NCBI RefSeq assembly: GCF_013752535.1
Contig: NZ_CP058348.1
Location: 1,736,001-1,800,000 of the forward strand
DNA: 64,000 bases
Origin: Bdellovibrio sp. KM01
GTDB taxonomy: Bacteria; Bdellovibrionota; Bdellovibrionia; Bdellovibrionales; Bdellovibrionaceae
Direction of reading: 5' to 3'
In this document: piece by piece, positions 51,294 to 60,007 of the stretch
Layout: every line of letters begins with the position of its first letter
How positions within the stretch are numbered: the stretch's first letter is position 1
Notes under the pieces: model-generated
Databases searched by the model: none
The model's input: the letters and a program-made list of their open reading frames with translations, nothing else
What the model was told of the DNA's origin: nothing
Translations under genes and position numbers: made by a program

Positions 51294-53084
51294 TCAGAGC
51301 TTCGTTTTAAGTATAAATCTAATTCTTCCCAGTTCTGTTTCAAGAGCGAAAATGCCATCAGTTTTTGCATCAAACATTTCACCAAATTCGTTCCAAAATT
51401 GCTCGTCGCTGCCTTTTAATAATAAATAGTTAAATCCAGAAAGAGATTTATATATTTCATCATTGCTTAATATTTTTCGTGTCCAATAGTCTTGAGGCTT
51501 AACCTCTTTTGCTATCGCCCAAAACGGCTCTGTTTGGATCCAATTTGGCAGAAGTTCGTTTCTGAGGATGTAAAATTCAAAGCCATTGCTATGTTGCCAA
51601 AGTAGAAACACTTTATTTTTACCTTGGGGCAGACTTTCGATTACGGATTTAGCCGTTGCCCGTATTGGCTTAATATTTTCTGAATCAACTATTGCGGCTG
51701 AACGCTCCTTGCTCAGAATAATTAACGTTATTAGTGCTAGGGACAAGGTTTTGAAATAAAAATGTTTTTCCGAAACCAAAGAAAAATATTTGGCAGGCTT
51801 TGTGCTCAATATGAATATTTTCGCAACGAAGAATAAGATCCACGCGGTGAAAATCGGGAAGATGTATCGGTCAAAACTTGCGAGTGCCTCGGCTTCTTGA
51901 GAACCGAATAAAAATGAATAAGTTAAGTAAAGTATACCTAGGTACGCTGCAAGAGTAAGAAGAGCTGTGGTTATGAGTGTTTTGGAAAGATCCCTTTTGC
52001 GAGAAAAAACGTAGAGGAGAGTTAGTGCGAGTAAAATTAAAAATGGTTGAGAACCTATAGTGGAAAGAACAAAATTCTTTAAGATAACTGTTTCGTGCGG
52101 AGTTAAATTGAAAGTTAAAAATCTTTTAACGAATGCACCTACCGAAATATTATTGTCGTCAAAGTTTTTTCGGATATCTAAAGCTCGAAGGCGGTAGTCC
52201 CAAAATATTTTTGTCGACAGAGTAATGCTTCCCACGATCACGGCGCCGAGTATATTTTTCCAGACGTTGTCCTTGTATCTATATACAACCCATCCCAAGA
52301 TAGCCGTGAACGCAAAAACTACACCAATATGTTTTGAAACTACGAGCAGTATTGATTGCATCAATAAAAGGGCCAAAGAAGTTCTATAGTCTTTAACAGT
52401 ATAGGCTATAAAACCCAGGCATAAAAAAGATGCCATGTTGATGTCGACATAAAGGGCAAAAAGATTCTGTTTCGTGATGTGGATTAATGCAATAAAAGTC
52501 AAAAGAACAGTGAAGCAGGAAATAATTTGTTCTTTTTTACTTAGATGCGAATCAATTTTAAGAACTTTCAAGAAAATCCAAATTGGTATCAAACTTATAA
52601 TTAAACTGGCTGCATACCATTCGGATTGATTTATTGATCCTGGCCAACTTAAGAAATCGATCCAGAGGCTCATTCCCATATAATAGCTGGGGAAGTTCAC
52701 GATATTTCCATCTTTTGGAATTGCGTGATAAGTTTTTATAAAGGTCTCTACCAGGCCCCAATGGCTAAATTCGTCCCAGAGGTGTAAGGTCATTCCAGAT
52801 GAGGCGCCGACAAAAAGAATAGCAGTGCCAAGTAATATGAAATCTTCGACCTCAAATAGGTTTTTCTTAATTTTGTTGTAGCGAATGATGAAATAGCCAA
52901 ATGGAATGAAGCAAATAAGATAAAGAAAAATTTTGAATTGGTTCAAGACTTCAAAACAGGAAGAGTAGAATAGTCCTAAAGTTATTAGGGTCATCACTAA
53001 GCATACGGCTTGAATCTTGCTTTTTGAATTTTGAAAAATGCATTGAAACAGAATCAGAGAAAAAAGAATTAATACGCCAACCAT
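51294..53084 (-). CDS. large multi-pass membrane protein, candidate GT-C glycosyltransferase
   Basis: A 596-residue protein with about eleven hydrophobic helices and a hydrophilic C-terminal domain (~residues 470-596). After the early helices comes HLWDEFSHWGLVETFIKTYH, where D-E-F-x-H-W after a helix resembles the catalytic loop of GT39/GT-C enzymes using polyprenyl-phosphate sugars, followed by FPSYYMGMSLWIDFLSW. The closing domain is unlike ligases. It overlaps by one base the stop of the GT2 gene upstream (TAATGG on the minus strand), so that GT2, which resembles a polyprenyl-phosphate-sugar synthase, could supply its donor. Confidence 0.62.
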   Translation of the reverse strand: MVGVLILFSLILFQCIFQNSKSKIQAVCLVMTLITLGLFYSSCFEVLNQFKIFLYLICFIPFGYFIIRYNKIKKNLFEVEDFILLGTAILFVGASSGMTLHLWDEFSHWGLVETFIKTYHAIPKDGNIVNFPSYYMGMSLWIDFLSWPGSINQSEWYAASLIISLIPIWIFLKVLKIDSHLSKKEQIISCFTVLLTFIALIHITKQNLFALYVDINMASFLCLGFIAYTVKDYRTSLALLLMQSILLVVSKHIGVVFAFTAILGWVVYRYKDNVWKNILGAVIVGSITLSTKIFWDYRLRALDIRKNFDDNNISVGAFVKRFLTFNLTPHETVILKNFVLSTIGSQPFLILLALTLLYVFSRKRDLSKTLITTALLTLAAYLGILYLTYSFLFGSQEAEALASFDRYIFPIFTAWILFFVAKIFILSTKPAKYFSLVSEKHFYFKTLSLALITLIILSKERSAAIVDSENIKPIRATAKSVIESLPQGKNKVFLLWQHSNGFEFYILRNELLPNWIQTEPFWAIAKEVKPQDYWTRKILSNDEIYKSLSGFNYLLLKGSDEQFWNEFGEMFDAKTDGIFALETELGRIRFILKTKL

Positions 53085-54034
53085 TATTTTGGCTCCCGGG
53101 CCACATCATATGCTAAAAATGATGAAATCGAGTGAACGCCTATGAACACTGAGAGTACTCCAACCATTATGGTGCCTGTGGGGGTTGGTATATGCGCGGG
53201 TGCATTGTTTATCCAGAAATATAGACTCCACAATGATCCAAACGTTAGAGAGGCTACTCCAAATAACAGATACACAGTTCCAATTGAAAATTCCCTCAAG
53301 AAGTAGCTGTAAGATAATCTCTTAAGGTAATTCTTAAGGTGTGATTTCAAAAATAGAGGAATGACTTTCATTTCGTTTAGATTGCTCTTCTCATTGTTGT
53401 AAATGGGAGGCATTGGAACGTCTTTAACCTTGGCTCCAATTAAATTGAGTCGGAACAAGAGGTCTGACTCAAAAAAGTAATTGCTTTTGAGTTTTTGGTA
53501 TTGCAGCTGTTCGAGAGCCTGGCGTTTAATTGCAATGTAACCATTGGTTGGATCGAAAACGGAGTAATATCCGCTGGAAAACTTACTCATGAAACTTAGA
53601 AATGAATTTCCAATGATTCTCAGTAGAGGCATTTTGAAAACGGTTTCAGGGTGATAGAAGCGATTGCCCTTTGTGTAGTCATAGCCACCTTTTATAATCG
53701 GAGACAGTAGGGATTCTAAGTATTTTGAATCCATTTGATCATCACCATCCATTTTCACGATTATATCAAAATTTTGTGAAATTGCTTTTTCAAAGCCAGT
53801 TTTCATGGCAGCGCCCACTCCACCATTTTGCTTGTGAAAAAGAACTTCAACTCGCGAGTCGCGGTTGTTTTCTACTACATACTTTCCAGTTTCATCGGGG
53901 CAACAATCATCAACGATGAAAATTTTCGAAGGTAAGGGACTCATCTTTTTAATAACATTTAAAATATGTGCCTTACACTTGTAAGTTGGAATAACTACGC
54001 AAATATTTATGTTGGAAGTATGTTCTTTAGTCAA
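53084..54034 (-). CDS. family 2 glycosyltransferase with C-terminal membrane anchor (DPM1/GtrB-like)
   Basis: A 316-residue GT2. CVVIPTYKCKAHILNV, FIVDDCCPDETGKYV (nucleotide site), VKMDGDDQMD (metal-binding DGDD, ~94-103), and FDPTNGYIAIKRQAL define the catalytic part. About residues 235-300 hold two hydrophobic helices (GTVYLLFGVASLTFGSLWSL and MVGVLSVFIGVHSISSFL), as in GtrB- and DPM-type enzymes that load glucose or mannose onto polyprenyl phosphate. It is coupled to the downstream GT-C-like protein and lies below the WecA gene on the same strand. Confidence 0.84.
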   Translation of the reverse strand: MTKEHTSNINICVVIPTYKCKAHILNVIKKMSPLPSKIFIVDDCCPDETGKYVVENNRDSRVEVLFHKQNGGVGAAMKTGFEKAISQNFDIIVKMDGDDQMDSKYLESLLSPIIKGGYDYTKGNRFYHPETVFKMPLLRIIGNSFLSFMSKFSSGYYSVFDPTNGYIAIKRQALEQLQYQKLKSNYFFESDLLFRLNLIGAKVKDVPMPPIYNNEKSNLNEMKVIPLFLKSHLKNYLKRLSYSYFLREFSIGTVYLLFGVASLTFGSLWSLYFWINNAPAHIPTPTGTIMVGVLSVFIGVHSISSFLAYDVAREPK

Positions 54035-54154
54035 AATTATGCTGTCCGTGTTGAGGCTTAGTCGTTCAAATGTTTAAAGCTTATTAATGAATATTTAAAA
54101 CAATAAAATGGTAAACTGAGTATGATTGCAGACTTCTCCATGTCATTGTCAGGC

Positions 54155-55231
54155 TTATTTAGTCGCCGTTTTTCTTTTAGCACAACAACGGGTGCGATAG
54201 CGTAATGTCGCGACTTTAATAGTCATAAAAGTAACTATCAGGATAATAACCAAATCCATGGAGCGCATTTGACGCAATAATAGACTCAATGCGATTGCAA
54301 AAATTGATGCGGTATAAAGAATTAAAGATATTTTTACATGGGACATCTTTAGGTCGAGAAGAGCATGGTGAATATGATTTCGATCCGCAGTAAATGGACT
54401 TCTTTTTCTTAAAATTCTGAAAAAGAAAACACGAACCATATCAAGTAGCGGAATAATCACGGCCGCAACGGCCACTCCTGGCGCCGCTTTAATGTAATAA
54501 GGTGAAGTTTCAAATCCTGGAATTCGATTCGCCTCGATAAAGCGAAGTGCCAGAATGGCAATAATAAATCCAAGAATCATAGATCCGGTATCGCCCATAA
54601 AGATTTTTGCTTTTCTAAAATTATAAATCAAGAAGCCTAACAGTGATCCAGCCAATGAAAATGAGAGAATTGTCATCGTCGGAGAGGACGCGATAGTGAA
54701 CCAAATTCCAAAAAATATCGCTGCAATTATGCCGAGGCCTCCTGCGAGCCCATCTACTCCATCAATTAAATTGAATGCATTGATAAGTGCGACAATTACT
54801 AGTGAGCTTAATGTGATACCAACAAGAGGCGCTATTTCCGAAATTCCGAACATTCCCCAAAGACTGGTTAGTCGCAAATCGCCCAATATTGTGATTAGCA
54901 TGGCGCAAAATATTTGTGTTCCAAGTTTTTTGAACGGACTTAAAATCAGAATGTCATCTTTCATTCCAGCGAAGAACAAAAGAACTAATGCCGGAATCAT
55001 AAACTTAACTTCAGATGTCGAAAGGTAGTCAGTAAAAGCGGAGAATGAAAATAAAGTTCCGGCAAAAATAGCAATTCCACCAAGAGTGGGAGTTCTGTTG
55101 GAATGAAGTTTTCTGTCTGAGTCAGGTTCGTCCATTAGGTGTTTCAAATCGGCAACCTTAATTATGGCTGGAATTGAAAAGGAAGCAATTAGCATAGATA
55201 CAACAAATGGCCCGAAAACAAGAAATAACAT
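54155..55231 (-). CDS. wecA: polyprenyl-phosphate N-acetylhexosamine-1-phosphate transferase (WecA type)
   Basis: A 358-residue integral membrane enzyme that begins lipid-linked glycan assembly by moving a HexNAc-1-phosphate from UDP to undecaprenyl phosphate. Typical motifs are present: the Asp-Asp pair in GMKDDILILSPFKK (92-93), NAFNLIDGVDGLAGG (151-165), FMGDTGSMILGF (211-222), and DRNHIHHALLD (283-293). About eleven helices match WecA/MraY topology. The last motif (H-I-H-H) marks the WecA/TagO subgroup, not MraY. Substrate is likely UDP-GlcNAc or a derivative such as UDP-FucNAc made by the fnl operon. Confidence 0.9.
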   Translation of the reverse strand: MLFLVFGPFVVSMLIASFSIPAIIKVADLKHLMDEPDSDRKLHSNRTPTLGGIAIFAGTLFSFSAFTDYLSTSEVKFMIPALVLLFFAGMKDDILILSPFKKLGTQIFCAMLITILGDLRLTSLWGMFGISEIAPLVGITLSSLVIVALINAFNLIDGVDGLAGGLGIIAAIFFGIWFTIASSPTMTILSFSLAGSLLGFLIYNFRKAKIFMGDTGSMILGFIIAILALRFIEANRIPGFETSPYYIKAAPGVAVAAVIIPLLDMVRVFFFRILRKRSPFTADRNHIHHALLDLKMSHVKISLILYTASIFAIALSLLLRQMRSMDLVIILIVTFMTIKVATLRYRTRCCAKRKTATK

Positions 55232-55372
55232 AGGACAAATCTTAATATAAATTAGGTACAGTTCAAGGGTATGCAGTGGCGCGCCCCATCAACATGGCCA
55301 TTTAGTCTCGTTGCAACCGTTGAGTGCGGACACTGAATTAAATGTTTTGTATTAACGAATGGCACGATAATT

Positions 55373-55402
55373 AAGGAGAGAGTGGATTGCCATTCACTCC
55401 TT
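55373..55402 (-). terminator. weak hairpin after the tail-collar gene
   Basis: AAGGAG (55373-55378) can pair with CTCCTT (55397-55402), with an inner TGG/CCA, 19 bases beyond the stop of the tail-collar gene on the minus strand. There is no T-run, only AATTA, so it is a doubtful terminator. The rest of the 55232-55420 gap shows nothing else. Confidence 0.3.
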
Positions 55403-55420
55403 AATCGACTGAAACGTTGC

Positions 55421-56149
55421 TTACCTTTTGATGATATAATTAACGTTTAGGTTTACTGGACGTGTCTCTTGTCCGCCTGTTGATCCCGTAACATAGCTTT
55501 GACCAAGAGGTCCCCCTGTAAAGTTCCAAGAGCCGCTGCCACCGTAGTTAATGGTTGCTTGCGTTGAATGGAAGTGGGTCTTAAGTAGATCGCCTTGCGC
55601 TGAACCTACCATATTTCCAGTGTTTCCGTTGCCGCCTGTGATCATAGATTCTCTTGATGTCTTATCTGGATCTAGAGTCGACGAGCCAGCTACACCACGC
55701 ATGAAACGGCCACGCATGTCAGGTACATTGAAAGCCTGTCCAGGTGTATATCCTGTCGAAGCTCCCGTGGGAGTTTTTGTGCCATCGCCAAACGAAGTTC
55801 CAATGGCTGCATGAAGATCTTCATTTCCTGCAATTGGGTATGCTGATCCATCCGCCAAATAATATCCGCCTGGAGCAGTTGAGCCCCCGAATGGCAAAAT
55901 CACACCAGCAGGTATAAGGGACGCAACTGATGAAAGCGGTTCCCAGGTGTTGTTTGTTCTTCCGTAAAACCTTTTGTCTCCGGAGGCATTGGATTCATAG
56001 ACGATTTCGCCTTCTTCAGGATTTAAAATTTTAGTTTTATCTTCGACCCCTGGTGCAACAAATCTTAAACCCATTGTTTTTAAATCATTTTTATGTGTGA
56101 AGCCTAAGGCAGAAATTGCGATCAACGACAGAACAATATACTTTTTCAT
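55421..56149 (-). CDS. exported phage tail-collar domain protein, possible host-recognition fibre
   Basis: About 242 residues from the ATG at 56149, preceded by AAGGATG. A signal peptide (KKYIVLSLIAISALGFTHK) leads into a short N-terminal strand region. Residues ~80-160 are a phage tail-collar domain: GVILPFGGSTAPGGYYLADG, AIGTSFGDGT, FNVPDMRGRFMRG. The glycine-, serine- and asparagine-rich tail ends HFHSTQATINYGGSGSWNF and NVNYIIKR, close to tail-fibre tips. Bdellovibrio species are known to display chimeric trimeric fibres (mosaic adhesive trimers) with phage-tip-like ends for prey recognition; this could be a short form (inference). It faces the glycan genes on the same strand as WecA. Confidence 0.82.
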   Translation of the reverse strand: MKKYIVLSLIAISALGFTHKNDLKTMGLRFVAPGVEDKTKILNPEEGEIVYESNASGDKRFYGRTNNTWEPLSSVASLIPAGVILPFGGSTAPGGYYLADGSAYPIAGNEDLHAAIGTSFGDGTKTPTGASTGYTPGQAFNVPDMRGRFMRGVAGSSTLDPDKTSRESMITGGNGNTGNMVGSAQGDLLKTHFHSTQATINYGGSGSWNFTGGPLGQSYVTGSTGGQETRPVNLNVNYIIKR

Positions 56150-56332
56150 AAACATCCTTTTTTTTACTTAAATTTCCAGAACCTAAAAATTAAGTAAAAA
56201 GAAAACTATGTGATGTTTATAAAACTAGAAGGTGTTTGTTTGATATTTGACGACGGCGTCTTTACCGGTGGAACGTGACGCGTTTGAGGATGAAATTGGA
56301 TTTTTTTGTTAAGAAAGCTTGTTGCCCAAGGA

Positions 56333-56367
56333 GGAAGACGAAGACACGTATAGTATTTTCGTCTTTC
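56333..56367 (-). terminator. possible terminator below the outer-membrane protein gene
   Basis: AAGACGAA (56335-56342) pairs perfectly with TTCGTCTT (56358-56365) across a 15-base loop, extended by GG/CC pairs. It begins 16 bases after the stop of the outer-membrane protein gene. No T-run follows on that strand, so a stem that stabilises or rho-dependently ends the message is as likely. Confidence 0.38.
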
Positions 56368-56382
56368 CCATCAAACTAATAT

Positions 56383-56853
56383 TTAAAATCTAAATCTCGC
56401 CCCAGCCCCAATATCCAGATCCGCATCCACTTTCGGAGACACATCCAGAACCAAAGCCGCCTCGGCAAAAAACTCAACCTTAGGATCCGCCCACATATAA
56501 GTCATACCGACCGGTGCGCGAGGTCCAAAAGCGACATCCCCATCGTATTTACCATCGTTGATAAAGATCATGCGAGCACCAATACCCAAGTAAAGGTTCA
56601 TCGGGCCTTCTTTAGCCATTTCCCAAGATTGGAATTTATCAAACAAGAAAGTTGAGTGAAGTTGCAAGCCACGGTATGTGCCGCCAGATGCTCCGAGGAA
56701 TGCATCCACTGAATTTTGATCATTCAAAGACATGCGACCGGAAAAACCGATCGGATCACCGATCATTGCACCCAATGCATATTCCGCACGGGCATAAGAA
56801 GTTGAAAATAGAGAAGCAGAAAGAAGTAGTCCTGCGATTAACTTGTTGCTCAT
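56383..56853 (-). CDS. small outer-membrane beta-barrel-like protein
   Basis: About 156 residues from the ATG at 56853; GGAGGG stands 10 bases upstream, and the longer frame to 56904 is not supported. A signal peptide (NKLIAGLLLSASLFSTSYARA before EYALG) is followed by short alternating strands (SGRMSLNDQNSVDAFLGASG, LYLGIGARMIF, VEFFAEAALVLDVSP, ADLDIGAGARFRF) and a final F, all typical of a small barrel such as OmpA/OmpW-like proteins. The GxGxxxxF ends repeat. No more specific family is seen; it stands alone on its strand. Confidence 0.75.
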   Translation of the reverse strand: MSNKLIAGLLLSASLFSTSYARAEYALGAMIGDPIGFSGRMSLNDQNSVDAFLGASGGTYRGLQLHSTFLFDKFQSWEMAKEGPMNLYLGIGARMIFINDGKYDGDVAFGPRAPVGMTYMWADPKVEFFAEAALVLDVSPKVDADLDIGAGARFRF

Positions 56854-56940
56854 GAGTATAAACCCTCCGCGATAAATTCTGGAGGGCGCGTCCGGGATTG
56901 TCAATTGATCGTGTCCAGGATTCTCGCAATAGCAATCTGC

Positions 56941-58401
56941 TTAATTGGTCGGCACTTTTCTGAATTTTCGGTCCACACTTGAGCAGTTTTCCCTAGTGGA
57001 AATTAGAATCCAAGCGTCATTCCAGGCGCAAACCAGTTCAGGTGTCTGCAGGTAGTGATTGTTCGCGCCATTAAGCGCCAATAAGATCGCGTCGCTGTTT
57101 GTAAGTGATAAAATCACCCGAGGTAATTCGGGAGTGGTAAACATCACCGGTACAATTTGCCAATACCAGGTAAAATAAGAGCTTCTTAGCTCACCAGTCG
57201 CTTTTTCTTCTTCAGTGACCTCAAAATAGACATTTTTAATGGGCGAGTTCTTTATCACGGAAGTGAACGCGTAAAACTCCGCACCACTCATCGAGTGAAC
57301 CGTAACGGGCAGAACGGAAACCGTAAAGAAATAAATGACACTTAAATAGAAAAGACCTTTTGACCACTTTTCCGCATTGAGCTTCCAGCGAAGAGAGATA
57401 AGAAATCCCGCGGCTAATGCGAACCACGGAAAGATTGGCAGTAAGTATTGTCGGTTCTGACGTATACTGAATGCGTAGACGGCAAGGTGAATTAAAAATT
57501 CAAATGCTGCGACGAATGCGAGCCAACGAAAATTTCTTTTCCAAAGCATAACCAAGCCAGGAATAAACAGCAGTGCAACTAAGTGTGCGTGGGATACAGC
57601 GTCCTGGATATACCAGGTCCATCCAACGGAATCGGGACTGGCTTCGCGAGGATCGTTATGAATAACAAATTGCTTGTGAAAGTACTCCTTCCAAAAGAAA
57701 AAACCTTGCGATTCATAATGAGCCATTGAAAAGGCGGCAATTGGTGCGATCAGTCCCACACTCAAAACCAACAGCGGACGCCAACGCCAATGACATCGAG
57801 AAGCAGTAAATAACAGAATCGGAAAAATTCCTACCGCGGCAGCGCCCTTCGTAAGAACCGCAAAACTTAAAAAAAGTCCAGTCAGGAAAACTATGATCAG
57901 ATCATCGCCGTCTGAAATTCTGCTTGAAAAATAAAATCCAATTAACATGAACGCAACCATCGGCATATCGAGCCAACCACTGGACATAAAGTTCATGAAC
58001 ACGTTGATGGTCATTAAAAGTATCGTTGCTAACAACGCCGTATTTTCGTCAATGAGCCTGCGAATGGCGCAGAAGAAAGCAATGACACCCAGGATGCCTA
58101 ACACCGATGCCGTAAAATGAATCCCCAAAGCTGTTGATCCCCATAGCTTTAGCGAGAAGGCGTCAAGCCAAAGCGCCAAATACGGGTGTTCAACAAAAGG
58201 ATCAAAAATCTGCGGTGCAAGTTTTGGATTAAACCACGTGCCGTTGTGAAGAATATCCAGCGCGATAGATCCATAAGTCGCACTATCGAGCCCAACGCCA
58301 GGTTCCCAACTTTTGCCGAATACAAAAAGGATCAAAGCAAATGCCAGCCATTTAATACGAGAGTCTATTTGTGCAAGATTCTGAAATGGATTTTTGCTCA
58401 T
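56941..58401 (-). CDS. GT39/ArnT-like membrane glycosyltransferase, paralogue of 14550-16013
   Basis: A 486-residue GT-C enzyme with about eleven hydrophobic helices. The first outer loop has KSWEPGVGLDSATYGSIALD and DPFVEHPYLALWLDAFSLKL, then SSGWLDMPMVAFMLIGFY. These match the enzyme at 14550-16013 nearly residue for residue in places (WEPG-G, DPFV-HP-LALWLDA, SGWLDMPMVAF). Such transferases move a sugar from polyprenyl phosphate to lipid A, core, or protein on the periplasmic side. It lies outside the tightly packed glycan block, after a phosphohexomutase on the same strand. Confidence 0.82.
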   Translation of the reverse strand: MSKNPFQNLAQIDSRIKWLAFALILFVFGKSWEPGVGLDSATYGSIALDILHNGTWFNPKLAPQIFDPFVEHPYLALWLDAFSLKLWGSTALGIHFTASVLGILGVIAFFCAIRRLIDENTALLATILLMTINVFMNFMSSGWLDMPMVAFMLIGFYFSSRISDGDDLIIVFLTGLFLSFAVLTKGAAAVGIFPILLFTASRCHWRWRPLLVLSVGLIAPIAAFSMAHYESQGFFFWKEYFHKQFVIHNDPREASPDSVGWTWYIQDAVSHAHLVALLFIPGLVMLWKRNFRWLAFVAAFEFLIHLAVYAFSIRQNRQYLLPIFPWFALAAGFLISLRWKLNAEKWSKGLFYLSVIYFFTVSVLPVTVHSMSGAEFYAFTSVIKNSPIKNVYFEVTEEEKATGELRSSYFTWYWQIVPVMFTTPELPRVILSLTNSDAILLALNGANNHYLQTPELVCAWNDAWILISTRENCSSVDRKFRKVPTN

Positions 58402-58499
58402 TAAATTAGTCCTCGATCGTAAATTCTTACGGCAAGGGATTAAAATGTCTAATTGCGATATTGTTACAATTGCCTAGCGAAGGTGTCGCGTTGGCGACC

Positions 58500-59939
58500 T
58501 TAGCCCTGAATCATCGCCAAGATCTTTTCAAGCGCAGCCGCACCTAAAAGATCAGCATCTTTCTGCGAATCAGATTCCGTATAACATCGAAACTCTGGCG
58601 CATTCCCTGAAGGACGCAGGTGAATCACCTTATTTTTATCTGTAGTCATACGCAGTCCATCTTGAGTGTTAATCGACTGAATCTTTGAGCCGGGGATTAT
58701 TTTGTTCACAAAATCTTCAGGTGCAGCTCCGGCTGTTTGGAGTATCTTTTGACTTTTCTCCAGCGGACAGTTTTTAGCGAGCACACTTGAGGTGAATCTG
58801 TTGGGAAGTTTATCAACCACACTGGCCACGCTGCAGTTGTGCTTTTTAGCAGAAGCGATGATTGCAAGTGCTGGTAAAACTGAATCCCTTGTTGGAAGTG
58901 GTTTCAAAACACTAGCGCGCTGAACAGGTGTCGCAAGAATAAATCCGCCGTTGGCTTCAAACCCCGCGACAGACTTAAATTCCTTCATCAGGTTATTCAA
59001 AGCTTCCACCACGTAAGGTGAGCCAATTTTTGTAAAATTAATTTTCTTAAAACTAGAGATGCCGGAAATTCCAGAGTTGCAGCTGATAGGTAAAGCAACA
59101 GCATCGATAGCTAAAAACTCAGAACAAATAATTCCAAGCTTATCACCTTGTACCAAACGGCCCTGGTTATCAATCACGAGAGGACGGTCACCATCTCCGT
59201 CGGTACTTACCAAAATATCAGCATTATTTTCTTTGATCCATTTGCTGAAAAGATCCAAGGATTCAACGGCCTCAGTATCCACTGGGACAAATTTATCACT
59301 GTAACCTAAGCGAATGACCTGCGCGCCCAGTTTTTCTAAAATAGCGGTGAATATGTCACGAGCCGCAGACGAGTGTTCGTAAAAAAGCACTTTCATGCCG
59401 CTAAACGAGGTATCCGCGAATGCATTAACATAGCGCTGAATGAAAAGATCACCTGCTTCTTTGGAGCAATCTAAAGATTTGGGGGTTGTGCTTTGAAGGA
59501 ACTCACCTTTGTCGTTAAAGAGTTCCTTTTTATAGTTCTCTTTTTGCAAGTTTTCGTAGTTGTTAAAAATCTTCTCATCATCACTTTTCAGTGTTTCACC
59601 AGAAGTCAGATAAAACTTGATCCCATTGCGATCGGCAGGAATATGACTCCCGGTAATCATCACAGCCATCGACCCTTTTTCTGCAGAAAAATACGCTAGT
59701 GCAGGCGTCGGCAAAACACCGCAATACTGAACGGTCTTGTTATGATCTTGAAGAGCTTTTTGAACAGCGGCCGTGATCTTTGGACTGCTCTCGCGCAAAT
59801 CCATTCCAACAGCCACAGTTTGAGAAGGGGAGACGAGGTCAGCATGCTTTAAAAAAGCGCACGTCAAAAGGTACGCTTCTCTATCAGTAAACTCAGTAAC
59901 CAATCCACGAACACCACTTGTCCCAAACTTCAATGCCAT
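58500..59939 (-). CDS. phosphoglucomutase/phosphomannomutase family protein
   Basis: A 479-residue phosphohexomutase with all key loops: active-site serine in TGSHIP (Ser98), the metal loop DGDGDR (residues 247-252), sugar-binding EANGG (328-332) and a phosphate-binding RPSGNAPEFR near the C-terminus. The usual TASHNP is TGSHIP here, a tolerated change. Such enzymes interconvert hexose 6- and 1-phosphates for nucleotide-sugar synthesis (glucose-1-phosphate for RfbA, or mannose/glucosamine); the exact substrate is not decided. A GTCGC/GCGAC hairpin (58485-58498) sits at the stop without a T-run. Confidence 0.88.
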   Translation of the reverse strand: MALKFGTSGVRGLVTEFTDREAYLLTCAFLKHADLVSPSQTVAVGMDLRESSPKITAAVQKALQDHNKTVQYCGVLPTPALAYFSAEKGSMAVMITGSHIPADRNGIKFYLTSGETLKSDDEKIFNNYENLQKENYKKELFNDKGEFLQSTTPKSLDCSKEAGDLFIQRYVNAFADTSFSGMKVLFYEHSSAARDIFTAILEKLGAQVIRLGYSDKFVPVDTEAVESLDLFSKWIKENNADILVSTDGDGDRPLVIDNQGRLVQGDKLGIICSEFLAIDAVALPISCNSGISGISSFKKINFTKIGSPYVVEALNNLMKEFKSVAGFEANGGFILATPVQRASVLKPLPTRDSVLPALAIIASAKKHNCSVASVVDKLPNRFTSSVLAKNCPLEKSQKILQTAGAAPEDFVNKIIPGSKIQSINTQDGLRMTTDKNKVIHLRPSGNAPEFRCYTESDSQKDADLLGAAALEKILAMIQG

Positions 59940-60007
59940 AAAGCCCTCAATAAGGGCTCGATTGAATCAAATCTGAACGGAAAAGTCTTGTCGAGGTGCG
60001 TATAGGG

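Noticed and set aside
52190-52200. GGCGGTAG on the plus strand, like the ops element of RfaH-controlled O-antigen operons
   Set aside because: It lies inside a minus-strand coding gene, on the wrong strand and far from an operon start, and lacks the longer JUMPstart context.
58485-58498. GTCGC-GTTG-GCGAC hairpin as terminator of the phosphohexomutase gene
   Set aside because: Perfect five-pair stem at the stop codon but no T-run follows; evidence is too weak for a feature.
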